DNA of 64,000 bases from Acinetobacter bouvetii (GTDB taxonomy: Bacteria > Pseudomonadota > Gammaproteobacteria > Pseudomonadales > Moraxellaceae): contig NZ_CADDTS010000040.1 in the NCBI RefSeq assembly GCF_902753875.1, forward strand, positions 1 to 64,000. The letters run 5' to 3'. Made by a program: the position numbers and the translations under genes. Under the pieces are notes generated by a model. That model worked only from the letters and a program-made list of their open reading frames with translations. It had not been told where the DNA came from and ran no database searches. Below are positions 35,350 through 45,660 of this stretch, piece by piece (position 1 is the first letter of the stretch; every line of letters starts with the position of its first letter).

Positions 35350-36905
35350 GAACCTACTTTGATAAGCTGTTAACTTCATCTCAACAAAACAAGCAGCTCC
35401 CTTTAATTTATCCTTTTTTAATTTCGTTATTTTCAGGTGCCATGTTCAGTTTTGCGCTGGCACCTTATTACTACTGGTGGCTAGCACTGCTGTCCCCAGC
35501 CTTGCTGTATGCTTCACTGCGTAAACGCACTGCGCCACAGGCCTTTATGATTGGCTGGGCCTATGGTTTTGGCTTGTGGTTTGTTGGCGCGTTCTGGCTC
35601 TATACCTCAATCCATGTTTATGGTGATACCAGTTCCTTTTTAAGTGTCTTAATGATTGCCTTTATGGCCTTGGTCATGGGACTTTTTACCGCATTACAAA
35701 CCTGGATCTACCGTCGTTTCTTCCCGGAAACCCCGCTGACTTTCGCACCACTGTGGGTATTCTTTGAATGGTCAAAAACCTGGGTATTTACCGGTTTTCC
35801 CTGGCTATTTGTCGGTTATGCCTTCACTGAACGCTTTCTGGATAACTATGCGCCCTTGTTCGGGATTTTCGGGGTTTCGTTTGTGGTGATCCTCTTGGCC
35901 TGCGCGCTGGTTGAAATCCTGAATAAACGCGTGTTCTGGATTATTCCCTCCGCCATTTTGCTGCTGGGTGCATGGGGAGCTTCTTTCCTCAACTTTGTGC
36001 AACCAAAAGATGAGAAGCCGCTTTCAGTGTCGCTGATTCAAGGCAATATTCCGCAAGACCTGAAATGGCTGACAGAATATCAGGTCAAAACCTTGATGAT
36101 CTATGCCAACTTAAGTCGGACTGAATGGGGCCGTGATTTGATTGTCTGGCCGGAATCATCCATTCCAATGTTCCAGACCGATATTAAACCCTTTCTGAAT
36201 GCCATGAAAATTCAGGCAAACAAAACAGGAACTGCATGGGTCACCGGACTTCCGTATTGGGATTTGAAAGAATCCAAAATCGAAAACCGTCCAATGTACT
36301 ACAACAGTATTATGGCTTCGGGAGATAAATCAACAGGCTTGTACAAAAAGCAGCGCTTAGTCCCGTTTGGTGAATATGTGCCTTTATCTGGCTGGCTGAG
36401 TTGGGTCTTACCTGCATTACAGAATGACCCGTCCATGAGTGGTTTTTCTCGTGGGGCACGTGACCAGAAACCATTAGATGTAAAAAATCATGCGCTGGGT
36501 GCTGCCATTTGTTATGAAGTTGCCTATCCTAATTTGACCCGTCGCAATGCCAGCCAAAGTGATTATCTGGTGACTGTGTCCAATGATGCCTGGTTTACCG
36601 GTACAGCCGGACCTTGGCAGCATTTGCAAATGGTACAAATGCGCGCCAAGGAAAATGGCCGCTGGTTTATCCGTGCAACCAATACCGGGGTAACGGCATT
36701 TATTGATCATCACGGACACATTGTGAAACAGGCACCGACCGATCAAACCGCAGTATTGCGGGGTGAGCTTCCTGCAATGCAGGGTGAAACCTTGTATATG
36801 CGTCTGAGTGACTGGCCGGTTCTTGGTTTCTCATTACTGTTGCTGCTTTTAGGCTGGATTTATCGCCCCCGTAAGGTGGATGTTTCGTTTAAATCACGGC
36901 GTTAA
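35346..36905 (+). CDS. lnt: Apolipoprotein N-acyltransferase
   Basis: Adds the third acyl chain to the N-terminal Cys of lipoproteins at the periplasmic face of the inner membrane. An N-terminal bundle of about six helices precedes a nitrilase-like domain (from about residue 225, LSVSLIQGNIPQDLKW). Catalytic residues are Glu in IVWPESSIP, Lys in YKKQRLVPFGEYVP and Cys in AAICYEVAYPN. A final membrane helix and a basic tail close the 519-residue protein. Translationally coupled to corC. Several lipoprotein substrates are encoded in this window. Confidence 0.97.
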   Translation: MRTYFDKLLTSSQQNKQLPLIYPFLISLFSGAMFSFALAPYYYWWLALLSPALLYASLRKRTAPQAFMIGWAYGFGLWFVGAFWLYTSIHVYGDTSSFLSVLMIAFMALVMGLFTALQTWIYRRFFPETPLTFAPLWVFFEWSKTWVFTGFPWLFVGYAFTERFLDNYAPLFGIFGVSFVVILLACALVEILNKRVFWIIPSAILLLGAWGASFLNFVQPKDEKPLSVSLIQGNIPQDLKWLTEYQVKTLMIYANLSRTEWGRDLIVWPESSIPMFQTDIKPFLNAMKIQANKTGTAWVTGLPYWDLKESKIENRPMYYNSIMASGDKSTGLYKKQRLVPFGEYVPLSGWLSWVLPALQNDPSMSGFSRGARDQKPLDVKNHALGAAICYEVAYPNLTRRNASQSDYLVTVSNDAWFTGTAGPWQHLQMVQMRAKENGRWFIRATNTGVTAFIDHHGHIVKQAPTDQTAVLRGELPAMQGETLYMRLSDWPVLGFSLLLLLLGWIYRPRKVDVSFKSRR

Positions 36906-37057
36906 AATTCCTTCTTACCTCCCGTATTAAAGGGAGAGAAAGTCCCCCTTTTCCAAAGGGGGATTGATCCGCATGCTATGAGAAAGGATTTAAGCCAAAT
37001 AACTTTAAATAACCTCTCCCTTGCGAAGCAGTGCTTCTCATCTCCAAAAGGAGAGGG
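36904..37057. repeat. Dispersed repeats between lnt and a membrane-protein gene (locus D)
   Basis: Positions 37013-37057 are a 45-bp unit bounded by CCTCTCCC and GGAGAGGG with internal hairpin GCGAAGC/GCTTC; it matches 864-910 in inverted orientation and 1073-1096 in direct orientation. Positions 36912-36931 hold a related ACCTCCC/GGGAGAG hairpin, and 36942-36962 a CCCCCTTT/AAAGGGGG hairpin. No gene is supported. Confidence 0.65.
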
Positions 37058-37070
37058 AAAATAAGACTGA

Positions 37071-37104
37071 AAAAAAACCGAGGTCAATGCCTCGGTTTTT
37101 TTAT
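37071..37104. terminator. Bidirectional terminator
   Basis: ACCGAGG/CCTCGGT with a six-base loop lies between seven A and seven T. It lies 10 bases past the stop of the minus-strand gene at 37115 and can also catch read-through from lnt. Confidence 0.85.
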
Positions 37105-37114
37105 TTCATTGCTT

Positions 37115-37450
37115 TTATAACTGGGTCACTAAATACGACATCATGCCGGTTAAAAACAGCATCGGAATATAACGATAAATTTTCACGACACCTTGTTCTA
37201 AAACTGAAGGTTGTTCTTGTTTTAAATTTAAGACGGTTGCTTTTAATGCAGACCAGAAACACAATACAAATAATGCACTAAATAGGCTGATGGCAAAAAA
37301 GCCTACCATAATCTGGCTACTTCCTTCGGTAGCATTCCATAAAGTTAGAATACCCTGACTCATTGGAAGCAAACTCAAAATTAAAAGAACAGATTTGAGC
37401 ATTGCCCAATGAAATTGATTGATTTCATCTGAAATTATTAATGCTTTCAT
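37115..37450 (-). CDS. Hypothetical membrane protein
   Basis: The 111-residue product has three likely membrane helices at about residues 16-36, 48-70 and 92-110, with a polar loop containing LNLKQEQPSVLEQG. No family recognised. A strong terminator follows, and GGGGGATGGA precedes the start, which supports expression. Confidence 0.55.
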   Translation of the reverse strand: MKALIISDEINQFHWAMLKSVLLILSLLPMSQGILTLWNATEGSSQIMVGFFAISLFSALFVLCFWSALKATVLNLKQEQPSVLEQGVVKIYRYIPMLFLTGMMSYLVTQL

Positions 37451-37734
37451 TCCATCCCCCTAATACTAAATGATTGTCCTTAGGAACATTATGCAAGCTT
37501 TTGGATAAATAGAAAGCCTATTTTTCTTCACGATTCATGATTATTGTAACCATCAAATATGGAAATAATTCTTATTATAAATCTCAAATAAACATTATTA
37601 TGTAATTATATTTAAATTCAAATATTTAATATTATTTTTATAATTAAGATTTATTATCACTTCACCTTGTATTGAATAATCCAATTCAGTGAAGTGATAT
37701 ATTCTATCAACTGAAAATAAATAATGATTCTCAA

Positions 37735-38172
37735 TTAAGGCTGATAATAAATATCGGCATCCGTACCTTCACCGCCTTCTTTGCCATCGGCACCAAATGA
37801 ATATAAATCGAATGGTCGACCATCAGCACCTGGAATGACATATTGAATATCATTGTCCCAACTGTCTTTAGGATAGCCACCTTTGACATAACCACCCTGC
37901 ATCCAGTTTTTCGCAGAAGCCGGCTGATTCACCAAAGCATCTAAACCGCCATCCTGCATGGATGGGTATTTACCATTATCCAGTTTATATTGGTCTAAAG
38001 CCCCGGCCACCCCTTTTAAAGTAATGGCAGAAGTATCTACCTTGGCTTTTTCACCACGTCCCATCACATTCGGAACAATCAGGGCTGCCAATACACCCAA
38101 AATCACAATCACCACCATCACTTCAATGAGGGTAAAGCCAGTCTGCTTGGCTTGATAGTTTTTACCGTGCAT
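37735..38172 (-). CDS. gspG: Type II secretion major pseudopilin GspG
   Basis: Major pseudopilin of the type II secretion system. The prepilin peptidase site is TG-FTLIEVMVVIVILGVLAALIVPNV, cleaved before Phe. The C-terminal domain has the calcium-site region typical of GspG (YGADGKEGGEGTDADI here as FGADGKEGG). The start at MHGKN (38172) is preferred over one seven codons upstream because AGAGAG precedes it. It is 39 bases downstream of gspF. About 280 bases of very AT-rich sequence without a gene follow it. Confidence 0.95.
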   Translation of the reverse strand: MHGKNYQAKQTGFTLIEVMVVIVILGVLAALIVPNVMGRGEKAKVDTSAITLKGVAGALDQYKLDNGKYPSMQDGGLDALVNQPASAKNWMQGGYVKGGYPKDSWDNDIQYVIPGADGRPFDLYSFGADGKEGGEGTDADIYYQP

Positions 38173-38211
38173 ATTTCTCTCTCGTAAAATCATTATCTTT
38201 ATAAAAATGGC

Positions 38212-39417
38212 TTAAATCATATTATTCATATTCACAATCGGCAGCATGACCGCAATCACAATCACCAGCACAATACTGGCCATCAGTACCAGCATCAGTG
38301 GTTCAAGCAAGGCAAGCAAGGTTGAAATGAGTGTGGTCACTTCCCGATCCTGCATGGTGGAGGCACGCTGCAACATCCGGTCCAGCTCGCCCGAGGCTTC
38401 ACCACTTTTGATCATTTGTACCATCATCGGTGGGAAATAACCACTGCGCTCCAGCTGTGTAGCCAGATTGCCGCCTTCGGTGACTTTTTCTGCCGCCAGA
38501 TTGACCGAATCCCGAATCACCCAGTTATTACTGACTGCTGCCCCAATTTTCAGGGCATCCACCAAAGGCACGCCGGACTGGGTCAAAATGGACAAGGTAC
38601 TGGCAAAACGTGCTGCATTTATACCACGCGATAATTTACCAAATAATGGCAATTTGAGGGTTAAACGGTCAAATGCATAATGACCGGCTGCTGTTCTTAA
38701 AAAACGCGCCAGAACAATAAAACCCACCACACTCGCCACCAGCAAAAATGGCCAAGCCACCCGAATAAAATCACTGGCTTTCATCAGCACCACGGTAATC
38801 CACGGCAAGGCCTGTTTGCTTTGGTCAAAGGTTTTGACAATGTCAGGCACGACATAGGTCATCAGTCCCATGACAATAGCAAAGGACATCAGCATCAAAA
38901 TAATGGGATAAATCATCGCGCCCTGCACTTTTTTCTGCATGGCAAAACGGTTTTCAGTGTAATCTGACAACTGGTCCAGAATCAGATCGAGATGTCCGGA
39001 ACGCTCCCCGGCCGCGATGGTGGCAATATACAATTCCGGCAAACGTCCGGATTGCTGCAAGGCATTGGCCAGTGAGTGTCCTTCCAGTACTTTGGAACGC
39101 ACCGACATCAATAAGTTTTGCACATGGGCTTTTTCACTTTGCTTTCCCACCGCTCGAAGTGCTTCTTCCAGCGGAATAGCTGCTGCCACCAAAACTGAAA
39201 GTTGCCGGGTAAACAGCGCCAAATCATAGGCCGTGATTTTTTTCTGAAACCAGCCTGCGGAATGATGCTTATCTTTTTGCTCAACCGGATCGACCGTTAC
39301 CGGAATCAGCGCTTTGTCTCTGAGCTGTTGACGGATTTGACGTGCAGAATCCCCTTCTAACACGCCTTTTTGCTGCTTCCCTGAAGCATCAATGGCAGTA
39401 AATTGATATGCAGGCAT
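38212..39417 (-). CDS. gspF: Type II secretion inner-membrane protein GspF
   Basis: The 401-residue platform protein has two homologous T2SF domains (about residues 70-190 and 270-395), each with a GxL..AL-type segment (EEALRAVGKQ; VDALKIGAAVSNN) and three membrane helices in total (around 168-190, 218-240, 372-395). It helps pseudopilus assembly at the inner membrane. In Acinetobacter the gsp genes are scattered, and gspF-gspG form an isolated pair; the window holds no other gsp genes. Divergent from priA. Confidence 0.95.
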   Translation of the reverse strand: MPAYQFTAIDASGKQQKGVLEGDSARQIRQQLRDKALIPVTVDPVEQKDKHHSAGWFQKKITAYDLALFTRQLSVLVAAAIPLEEALRAVGKQSEKAHVQNLLMSVRSKVLEGHSLANALQQSGRLPELYIATIAAGERSGHLDLILDQLSDYTENRFAMQKKVQGAMIYPIILMLMSFAIVMGLMTYVVPDIVKTFDQSKQALPWITVVLMKASDFIRVAWPFLLVASVVGFIVLARFLRTAAGHYAFDRLTLKLPLFGKLSRGINAARFASTLSILTQSGVPLVDALKIGAAVSNNWVIRDSVNLAAEKVTEGGNLATQLERSGYFPPMMVQMIKSGEASGELDRMLQRASTMQDREVTTLISTLLALLEPLMLVLMASIVLVIVIAVMLPIVNMNNMI

Positions 39418-39569
39418 TGTGATGCTCTAATTTTCTAAAATTTGCTTCAGCGCTGTTGCGTCTGACCACCAAAATCATTCATATTCTTCAACATGAATGA
39501 TTTGCTCACTCTAACATAACTCGATCTTGAGCACGACGAAATTTGATCAGGACCATTGCACCCTTATTT

Positions 39570-41792
39570 ATGCCAAATACCACATCGACTTCAACTGACC
39601 TTTATCGTATTCGTGTTGCCGTACCGGTGCATATTTATGACTGCTTCGATTACCTGCTCACCGCTGAACAATATCAACAGGCTGAAGTCGGTGCGCGGGT
39701 TGCCGTATCGTTTGGACGACAGAATTTGGTCGGGATTATTGTTGAAAAACTGACTGCCGATACCCCGATTGATCCGCGCTTTAAGCTCAAAGCCATTACT
39801 GAACTGCTGGATGATCAGGCTATTTTAGATGCCAAAATCTTGAATTTATTAAACTGGTCAGCGCAGTATTATCAGTTTCCGGTGGGCGAAGTGTTCCAGA
39901 CCGCCCTACCGACCTTTTTACGTCAGGGCAAACCCTACAATTTATTGGCGCGGATGTGGAAAGTTCTGGATTTAACTGCCGAAGCCAAACTGACACGTTC
40001 TGAAAAACAGCAAGAAGCCTATAAAATCCTGAAATTACATCCTCAAGGCACCACTGAAAATATCTTAAATCTGGCCGGCATTGAAACAGCGACACTGAAA
40101 GCTTTAGAAAAAAAAGCTGTTGTGGAATGTGTTTTAGAGAATCAGGATTTTAGCTCACAGCCCGTGACTCTGGCACAAATGCCGCTCACGGCCAATGATG
40201 ATCAAAAGAAAGCCATACAACAGGTATTGAAAGCCCAGAAAAAATATCAGGCTTTTTTACTCGATGGCTTAACCGGTAGTGGTAAAACCGAAGTCTATTT
40301 GCAAATCATGCAAGAGGTGCTGAAACAGGGCAAACAGGTCTTGGTTTTAGTCCCTGAAATTGGGTTAACACCACAAACCATTAGCCGTTTCCAGTCTCGT
40401 TTTCATGGCAATATTGTGTTGCTGCATTCCGGACTAAATGACTCGAAACGTTTACAAGCCTGGCAAGCCGCACAAACTGGTAAAGCCTCGATTATTTTAG
40501 GCACCCGCTCTGCCATTTATACCCCGCTGCCGAATCTGGGCTTAATCATTCTCGATGAAGAACATGACCTGTCCTTCAAACAGCAAGAAGGCTTCCGCTA
40601 CCATGCCCGTGACGTGGCGATGTATCGTGCCCATCTGGAGAGCTGCCCGATCATTTTAGGTTCAGCCACGCCAAGCATTGACAGTTATGCACTGGTTGAA
40701 TCCGGGAAAATGACCCGTTTGGAACTCAATCAGCGTGCAGGTGTGGCAGTCATGCCCAAGATTCATCTGATTGATCTGAAAATTGCCCAAAAACAAAATG
40801 GCATCAGTCAAAGCCTGATTGATGAAATGCAAAAACGACTAGATAAAAAAGAACAGGTTTTGGTATTCCTGAACCGCCGTGGTTATGCGCCAGTGCTGAT
40901 TTGTGAAAGCTGTGCCTGGCAAGCCAAGTGTCCGCATTGTGATGCCAACTTTACCGTGCATCGGCAACCCTATCAGCATTTGCATTGTCACCACTGCGGC
41001 ACCATTCACCGCATGCCGGAGCATTGCCCGCAGTGCAATCATAACGAACTGAAATCGATAGGTATGGGCACAGCCAAAGTGGAAGAACAGCTGCAACAGC
41101 TTTTTCCCAACTTTGAGGTGATCCGGGTTGATCGCGACTCGACCAGTCGGGTCGGCAGCTGGCAAAAAATTTATGACAAGATTCAAAAAAGTGAACCGGT
41201 GATTTTGCTCGGCACGCAAATGCTGGCCAAAGGACATCACTTTCCTTATGTCACTTTAGTGGCGATTTTAGATATAGACTCCGGCTTACTCAGTGTCGAT
41301 TTTCGCGCCACCGAACGCACGGCGCAACTGATTGTACAGGTCGCTGGACGCGCAGGACGCGGCGAACGTAAAGGTGAAGTCTATCTGCAAACCCTTCGCC
41401 CAGATCATCCTTTACTTAATACCTTGATTCAGCAAGATTACCGTCATTTTGCCCAGCAGACCCTAAAAGAACGTCAGATGGCTTTATTACCGCCTTTTCG
41501 CTATGCCGCACTCATTCGCTGTGAATCGAAAAGTCAGGAACAGAATCAGGCATTTTTGCAGCAGCAGGCTCAGGCCTTAAGACAGGTTTCTGAGAACCTG
41601 ATTGATATCTGGGGTCCCATTCCCGCGCCGATGGAGCGCAAAGCCGGACGTTATCAGGCGCATATGGTGCTCTTGTCACAAGATCGTGCCCGATTACACT
41701 TTTATATGCGTGCTTGGTGGCAAAATATGTTGCATCAAAAGCCTTCAACCATGAAACTTACACTAGATATAGATCCTCAAGAATTAAGCTAA
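39570..41792 (+). CDS. priA: Primosomal protein N' (replication restart helicase PriA)
   Basis: Restarts stalled replication forks by 3'-5' unwinding and primosome loading. An N-terminal 3'-DNA-binding domain precedes the helicase core with Walker A GLTGSGKTEVYL (about residues 232-243) and Walker B LDEEHDLSFKQQ. Zinc-binding cysteines occur as CESCAWQAKCPHCDANF and CHHCGTIHRMPEHCPQC. Helicase motifs V/VI are GTQMLAKGHHFPYVTLV and QVAGRAGRG. ATG at 39570 gives 740 residues; an in-frame TTG at 39543 is possible and neither has a clear ribosome site. Confidence 0.96.
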   Translation: MPNTTSTSTDLYRIRVAVPVHIYDCFDYLLTAEQYQQAEVGARVAVSFGRQNLVGIIVEKLTADTPIDPRFKLKAITELLDDQAILDAKILNLLNWSAQYYQFPVGEVFQTALPTFLRQGKPYNLLARMWKVLDLTAEAKLTRSEKQQEAYKILKLHPQGTTENILNLAGIETATLKALEKKAVVECVLENQDFSSQPVTLAQMPLTANDDQKKAIQQVLKAQKKYQAFLLDGLTGSGKTEVYLQIMQEVLKQGKQVLVLVPEIGLTPQTISRFQSRFHGNIVLLHSGLNDSKRLQAWQAAQTGKASIILGTRSAIYTPLPNLGLIILDEEHDLSFKQQEGFRYHARDVAMYRAHLESCPIILGSATPSIDSYALVESGKMTRLELNQRAGVAVMPKIHLIDLKIAQKQNGISQSLIDEMQKRLDKKEQVLVFLNRRGYAPVLICESCAWQAKCPHCDANFTVHRQPYQHLHCHHCGTIHRMPEHCPQCNHNELKSIGMGTAKVEEQLQQLFPNFEVIRVDRDSTSRVGSWQKIYDKIQKSEPVILLGTQMLAKGHHFPYVTLVAILDIDSGLLSVDFRATERTAQLIVQVAGRAGRGERKGEVYLQTLRPDHPLLNTLIQQDYRHFAQQTLKERQMALLPPFRYAALIRCESKSQEQNQAFLQQQAQALRQVSENLIDIWGPIPAPMERKAGRYQAHMVLLSQDRARLHFYMRAWWQNMLHQKPSTMKLTLDIDPQELS

Positions 41793-41851
41793 GTTCAGCT
41801 GCTTTATTTGCCTGATTTTTTGACATTAAAAATAAACACTAGGACAGACCA

Positions 41852-43693
41852 ATGTCGTTATTGTTACAAATTACGATTTTCCTGGGAGCTTCGTTGCTTC
41901 TGGTTCCTTTAGCCAAGCGCTTTGGAATCGCCACGGTACTCGGCTATTTGTTTACAGGGATTCTACTCGGCCCCAGTGTTCTGAATCTGGCCAGCGACCC
42001 TGAAGCCATTCAGGAACTCGCGGAATTTGGCGTCATTTTACTGATGTTCATTATTGGTCTGGAACTACGCCCACAGCGGCTTTGGGAAATGCGTAAATCC
42101 ATCTTTATGATGGGCAGTTTACAGGTCGGAATCACCGGCATCATCCTGGCCATAGTGACATTTTTTGCCTTACAGCAAAACCTAGCCGCCAGCTTTGTGA
42201 TTGGCATGGCACTGGCGCTATCTTCTACCGCATTTTTACTACAACTGCTTGCAGAAAAGCAGCAACTCAATACCACCTTCGGACAACAATCGTTTTCCAT
42301 TTTACTGTTTCAGGATATTGCGGCAATTCCGCTGCTGGCCATTATTCCCTTATTGGCCGGCAATGAATCGACCCATCATGGGATTGCCTATTTCGCTGCG
42401 ATTATTGCCACCTTTAGCGGCCTGTTCCTGTTTAGCCGTTATATGATGCGGCCCTTTTTCCGTTTTGTCGCGAAAAGTGGTGCCCATGAACTGATTACAG
42501 CGGTGGGCTTATTTATTGTCTTGGGCGTGGTGGCACTGATGGATGTGCTGGGTATTAGTACCACTTTGGGCGCGTTCTTGACTGGGGTACTGCTCGCCGA
42601 CTCTGAATTCCGCCATGAACTGGAAGCCAGTATTGCGCCCTTTAAAGGGCTGCTTTTAGGTCTGTTCTTTATGACCGTCGGTATGACCACACAGCTGTCA
42701 CTGTTGGTCGATATGCCAGGGCTGATCATTGGCGGTGCACTGATTCTCATGCTAGTCAAAAGCCTCACCCTGACCACCATTGCCCGTTATTTAAAATATT
42801 CATGGCGTAACAGTTTGCTGCTTGCGACCTGTCTGGCGCAAGGCGGTGAATTCGCCTTTGTGGTGTTTAAAGTGGCCAGCAGTGAACAGGTCCTCACCAA
42901 GAGCATACTTGAACCGCTAACCCTGATCGTGACCCTTTCCATGGTCCTGACGCCGCTGTTGTACTGGCTGATCAGTCGCTGGATCATTCCTGTTATCGAT
43001 AAAGAAAAAGCACCGGTGTATGATGAGATTCCGGACGTACATAATCCCATGATCATTGCCGGCTTTGGCCGTTTTGGACAGATTATTGCCCGGATTGCCC
43101 ATTTACAGCATCAATCCTTTACCGCGATTGACAGTAATTTAGAAAAAGTCGATTTCGTACGAAAGTATGGCGGTACGTTATACTATGGGGATGCAACGCA
43201 ACCAGATATCTTGCGTTCTGCTGGTATAGCGCATGCCAAGGTTTTTGTTTTAGCTATTGATGATATTGAAGATTCAATGAATGTGGCACGCCATATTCGC
43301 TTAAACTATCCTCAGCTGAAGCTTCTGGTTCGTGCCCGTGACCGCCATCATGTGCATCTGCTGCGGGATTTAGGCGTCGAACATATCTGGCGAGAAACCT
43401 ATCTGTCCTCACTGGGTATGGCCTACCGGGCTTTGCGTGAACTGGATATCAGTGAAGCTGATGCTTACAAAAGTATTGAACTGTTCCGTGATTACGATGA
43501 AAAATTATTGATTCAGCAACAACGGGTCTATACCGATGAACAGAAGATTTATGAAACCCATCGTAATGCACTGGCCGAACTGGAACACTTATTTGAAAGC
43601 GATGCCCAGATTCGTCAAGAACCGACAGGCGTCAATTTGCAACGCGGCTTAGCACATCAGCGCATTGATGTCACAAGAGATGATAGTAACTAG
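41852..43693 (+). CDS. CPA2-family potassium/proton antiporter, KefB/KefC-like
   Basis: Residues about 1-385 form a Na+/H+-exchanger type bundle of about 12 helices with FGVILLMFIIGLELRP and SSTAFLLQLLAEKQ. Residues from about 398 (MIIAGFGRFGQIIARIAHLQ) form a TrkA-N/RCK domain that binds nucleotides and gates the channel. A charged tail follows. Kef systems extrude K+ in response to glutathione adducts. Which homologue this is cannot be told by eye, and no KefF/KefG flavoprotein gene is adjacent. Length of 613 residues fits. Confidence 0.9.
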   Translation: MSLLLQITIFLGASLLLVPLAKRFGIATVLGYLFTGILLGPSVLNLASDPEAIQELAEFGVILLMFIIGLELRPQRLWEMRKSIFMMGSLQVGITGIILAIVTFFALQQNLAASFVIGMALALSSTAFLLQLLAEKQQLNTTFGQQSFSILLFQDIAAIPLLAIIPLLAGNESTHHGIAYFAAIIATFSGLFLFSRYMMRPFFRFVAKSGAHELITAVGLFIVLGVVALMDVLGISTTLGAFLTGVLLADSEFRHELEASIAPFKGLLLGLFFMTVGMTTQLSLLVDMPGLIIGGALILMLVKSLTLTTIARYLKYSWRNSLLLATCLAQGGEFAFVVFKVASSEQVLTKSILEPLTLIVTLSMVLTPLLYWLISRWIIPVIDKEKAPVYDEIPDVHNPMIIAGFGRFGQIIARIAHLQHQSFTAIDSNLEKVDFVRKYGGTLYYGDATQPDILRSAGIAHAKVFVLAIDDIEDSMNVARHIRLNYPQLKLLVRARDRHHVHLLRDLGVEHIWRETYLSSLGMAYRALRELDISEADAYKSIELFRDYDEKLLIQQQRVYTDEQKIYETHRNALAELEHLFESDAQIRQEPTGVNLQRGLAHQRIDVTRDDSN

Positions 43694-43743
43694 CTTGTGT
43701 TTTACAATATAGACACCATTAACACGGGCTATTGGAGAAATTT

Positions 43744-44619
43744 ATGTCTGAATTACGTCAACGCTTTTATATTGAAAATTGCCCGATTCGTGGTGAAGTG
43801 GTGCATCTGGAAAATGTGTTTCAAACTATTCTGGCACAACGTGATTACCCACAGGCGATTCAGATCCTTTTGGGGGAAATGCTCAGTGCTACAGCCTTGC
43901 TGGCCAGTACCCTGAAAATTAAAGGCCGGATCAGCCTGCAAATTCAGGCAGCGGGCACATTCAAATGGGCAATGGCGGAATGCAACCATTTAGGCGAGCT
44001 ACGTGCATCTGCTGACTATGAAGAAGATCCTCGCTTCTTTCAGGCAGAAAACAGCAGCACGGTGTTGAATGCCCTGGTGAATCCGGTGCTGTTTATTAAT
44101 ATTGAACCTGAATTTGGTGAACGCTATCAGGGGATCATTGCCCTAGAACACGAAACTTTGGCCGGTTGTTTGATGCAATATTATGATTTATCTGCACAAA
44201 TCCCGACAAAAATTGTTCTGGCCAGCACCACTGAACGCTCAGGTGGCTTGCTGATTCAACTCCTGCCACGCAATAGCGAAGAGGAACAGCAACGTGTAGA
44301 TGAAGACCTGTGGCCGCGTCTGACCATGTTGACTGAAACCTTAAAAGCGGAAGAGCTGACCGATCTGGAACCGACTGAAATTCTGTACCGTTTGTACAAT
44401 GAAGAAGATGTCCGCTTGCCTGAAGCAGAACAATTAAGCTTTGGCTGTACCTGTTCTAGAGAACGTTGTGCCAATGCCCTATTGCAAATTGGGGTAGAAG
44501 CCGTCCGTGAAACGCTGGAATTTCAAAATCCGATTACTATGGATTGCCAGTTCTGTAGCACCCGCTACACATTTACCGCAGAAGAAGCCTTTGGTTTGTT
44601 TGGTAAACATCTAAGTTAA
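43744..44619 (+). CDS. hslO: Redox-regulated chaperone Hsp33
   Basis: A cytosolic holdase activated by oxidation. The zinc-binding redox switch near the C-terminus is FGCTCSRERC and later DCQFCSTRY, giving C-X-C and C-X2-C. The body has LLASTLKIKGRISLQIQAAG and GYYDLSAQIPT-like MQYYDLSAQIPTK, as in the family. Start ATG at 43744 follows GGAGAAATTT; four further upstream codons are open. Length of 291 residues is normal. A terminator follows. Confidence 0.95.
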   Translation: MSELRQRFYIENCPIRGEVVHLENVFQTILAQRDYPQAIQILLGEMLSATALLASTLKIKGRISLQIQAAGTFKWAMAECNHLGELRASADYEEDPRFFQAENSSTVLNALVNPVLFINIEPEFGERYQGIIALEHETLAGCLMQYYDLSAQIPTKIVLASTTERSGGLLIQLLPRNSEEEQQRVDEDLWPRLTMLTETLKAEELTDLEPTEILYRLYNEEDVRLPEAEQLSFGCTCSRERCANALLQIGVEAVRETLEFQNPITMDCQFCSTRYTFTAEEAFGLFGKHLS

Positions 44620-44644
44620 GTTGATTCAGGTCAATGACATTAGG

Positions 44645-44674
44645 GCAGCTATACTAAAAAGCTGCTCTTTTTTA
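44645..44674 (+). terminator. Terminator of hslO
   Basis: GCAGCT/AGCTGC encloses a nine-base AT loop and is followed by TCTTTTTTATT, 26 bases after the stop codon. Confidence 0.8.
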
Positions 44675-44817
44675 TTCGCAAAAAATACATTATTTTTCTT
44701 ATAACAATTTATAAACTTGTAATATTAATATTTTAAAGTAAAATTCCGAACCCAAATAAAGCAAAATAATTTTTTATTTTGACTGCATAAAAATAAATGA
44801 CTGAGTGAAATAACGAC

Positions 44818-45273
44818 ATGAACACAAAAATAATGCTGAGTATATTATTACTTTTAAGCTGCCCGTTTATTCATGCCAAAACGCTTGATTTGGCGGGGAC
44901 ATGGAAAGCCATTGATGATAAAACTGGCTATGCACGTGCTGACGTTGTCATCAGCAAAAAAGACAATGGCAGTTATGTGGGCACAATCACCCAAGTCCAT
45001 GCAATTCCCAATCGTACCGCGATCGAGTTTTGTGAAAAATGTACGGGAACACTGAAAAATGCTCCACTGATTGGACTGCCTATTTTGTCAGGCTTTAAAC
45101 AAAATCCTAAAAAATCCGACGAATTTATTGGGGGTCAGGTACTTGATCCACTTTCAGGTCATGTCTATCGAGGCAAAGGTCGCCTGAATGCACGAGGTAA
45201 TGTCCTGACTTTACGTGGCTTTATCGGAACCAGTTTACTTGGCCGAACCGTATCCTGGATTAGAGTAGATTAA
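44818..45273 (+). CDS. DUF2147 secreted protein, paralogue 1
   Basis: A signal peptide (MNTKIMLSILLLLSCPFIHA) is followed by the DUF2147 domain: LAGTWKAIDDKTGYARADVVI, a CEKCTG pair, GLPILSGFKQNP, and GQVLDPLSGHVYRGKGRLNARGNVLTLRG. DUF2147 proteins have a lipocalin-like beta-barrel and are exported to the periplasm; function is unknown. Closely similar to the protein at 45661-46122, so the two are tandem paralogues about 390 bases apart. Confidence 0.85.
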   Translation: MNTKIMLSILLLLSCPFIHAKTLDLAGTWKAIDDKTGYARADVVISKKDNGSYVGTITQVHAIPNRTAIEFCEKCTGTLKNAPLIGLPILSGFKQNPKKSDEFIGGQVLDPLSGHVYRGKGRLNARGNVLTLRGFIGTSLLGRTVSWIRVD

Positions 45274-45660
45274 ACTGCTTTTTAATCAGCACAAGTTTTT
45301 AGCCTTTTCAGATAAAAGCTTGTGCATGAAATTATAAATAATTTAAATAATAAATTTTTTATATTATTAACTTAAATATATCAAATGATAAAATCACCAC
45401 TCATGATTCATCATATTCTAAATCATGATTTTTTTATTTCCATCACAATTAAATTTCGTTCGAGTCTTAACGGGATAAAATTTTTAGCATCTGATCCGAT
45501 TTTTTAATCAAAATTTTTATAAAAAACAAACCCAACTGCACAATCATTTATTTATGTGACAGGTATATCAATTTAATCATTTGATTTTATATGTGATTAT
45601 CGCTATAAATTAGGCGTTTTACTCTAAAATTAAAAAACGATTCATTTCAAGGGGACGTTG
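45274..45660. other. AT-rich intergenic region between DUF2147 paralogues
   Basis: No gene is seen. GCACAAG/CTTGTGC form an inverted repeat at about 45290-45326, possibly a weak terminator for the first paralogue. Further on, ATGATT and AATCAT repeats near 45402-45428 form a second imperfect palindrome. AAGGGGACGTTG precedes the downstream start. Confidence 0.45.
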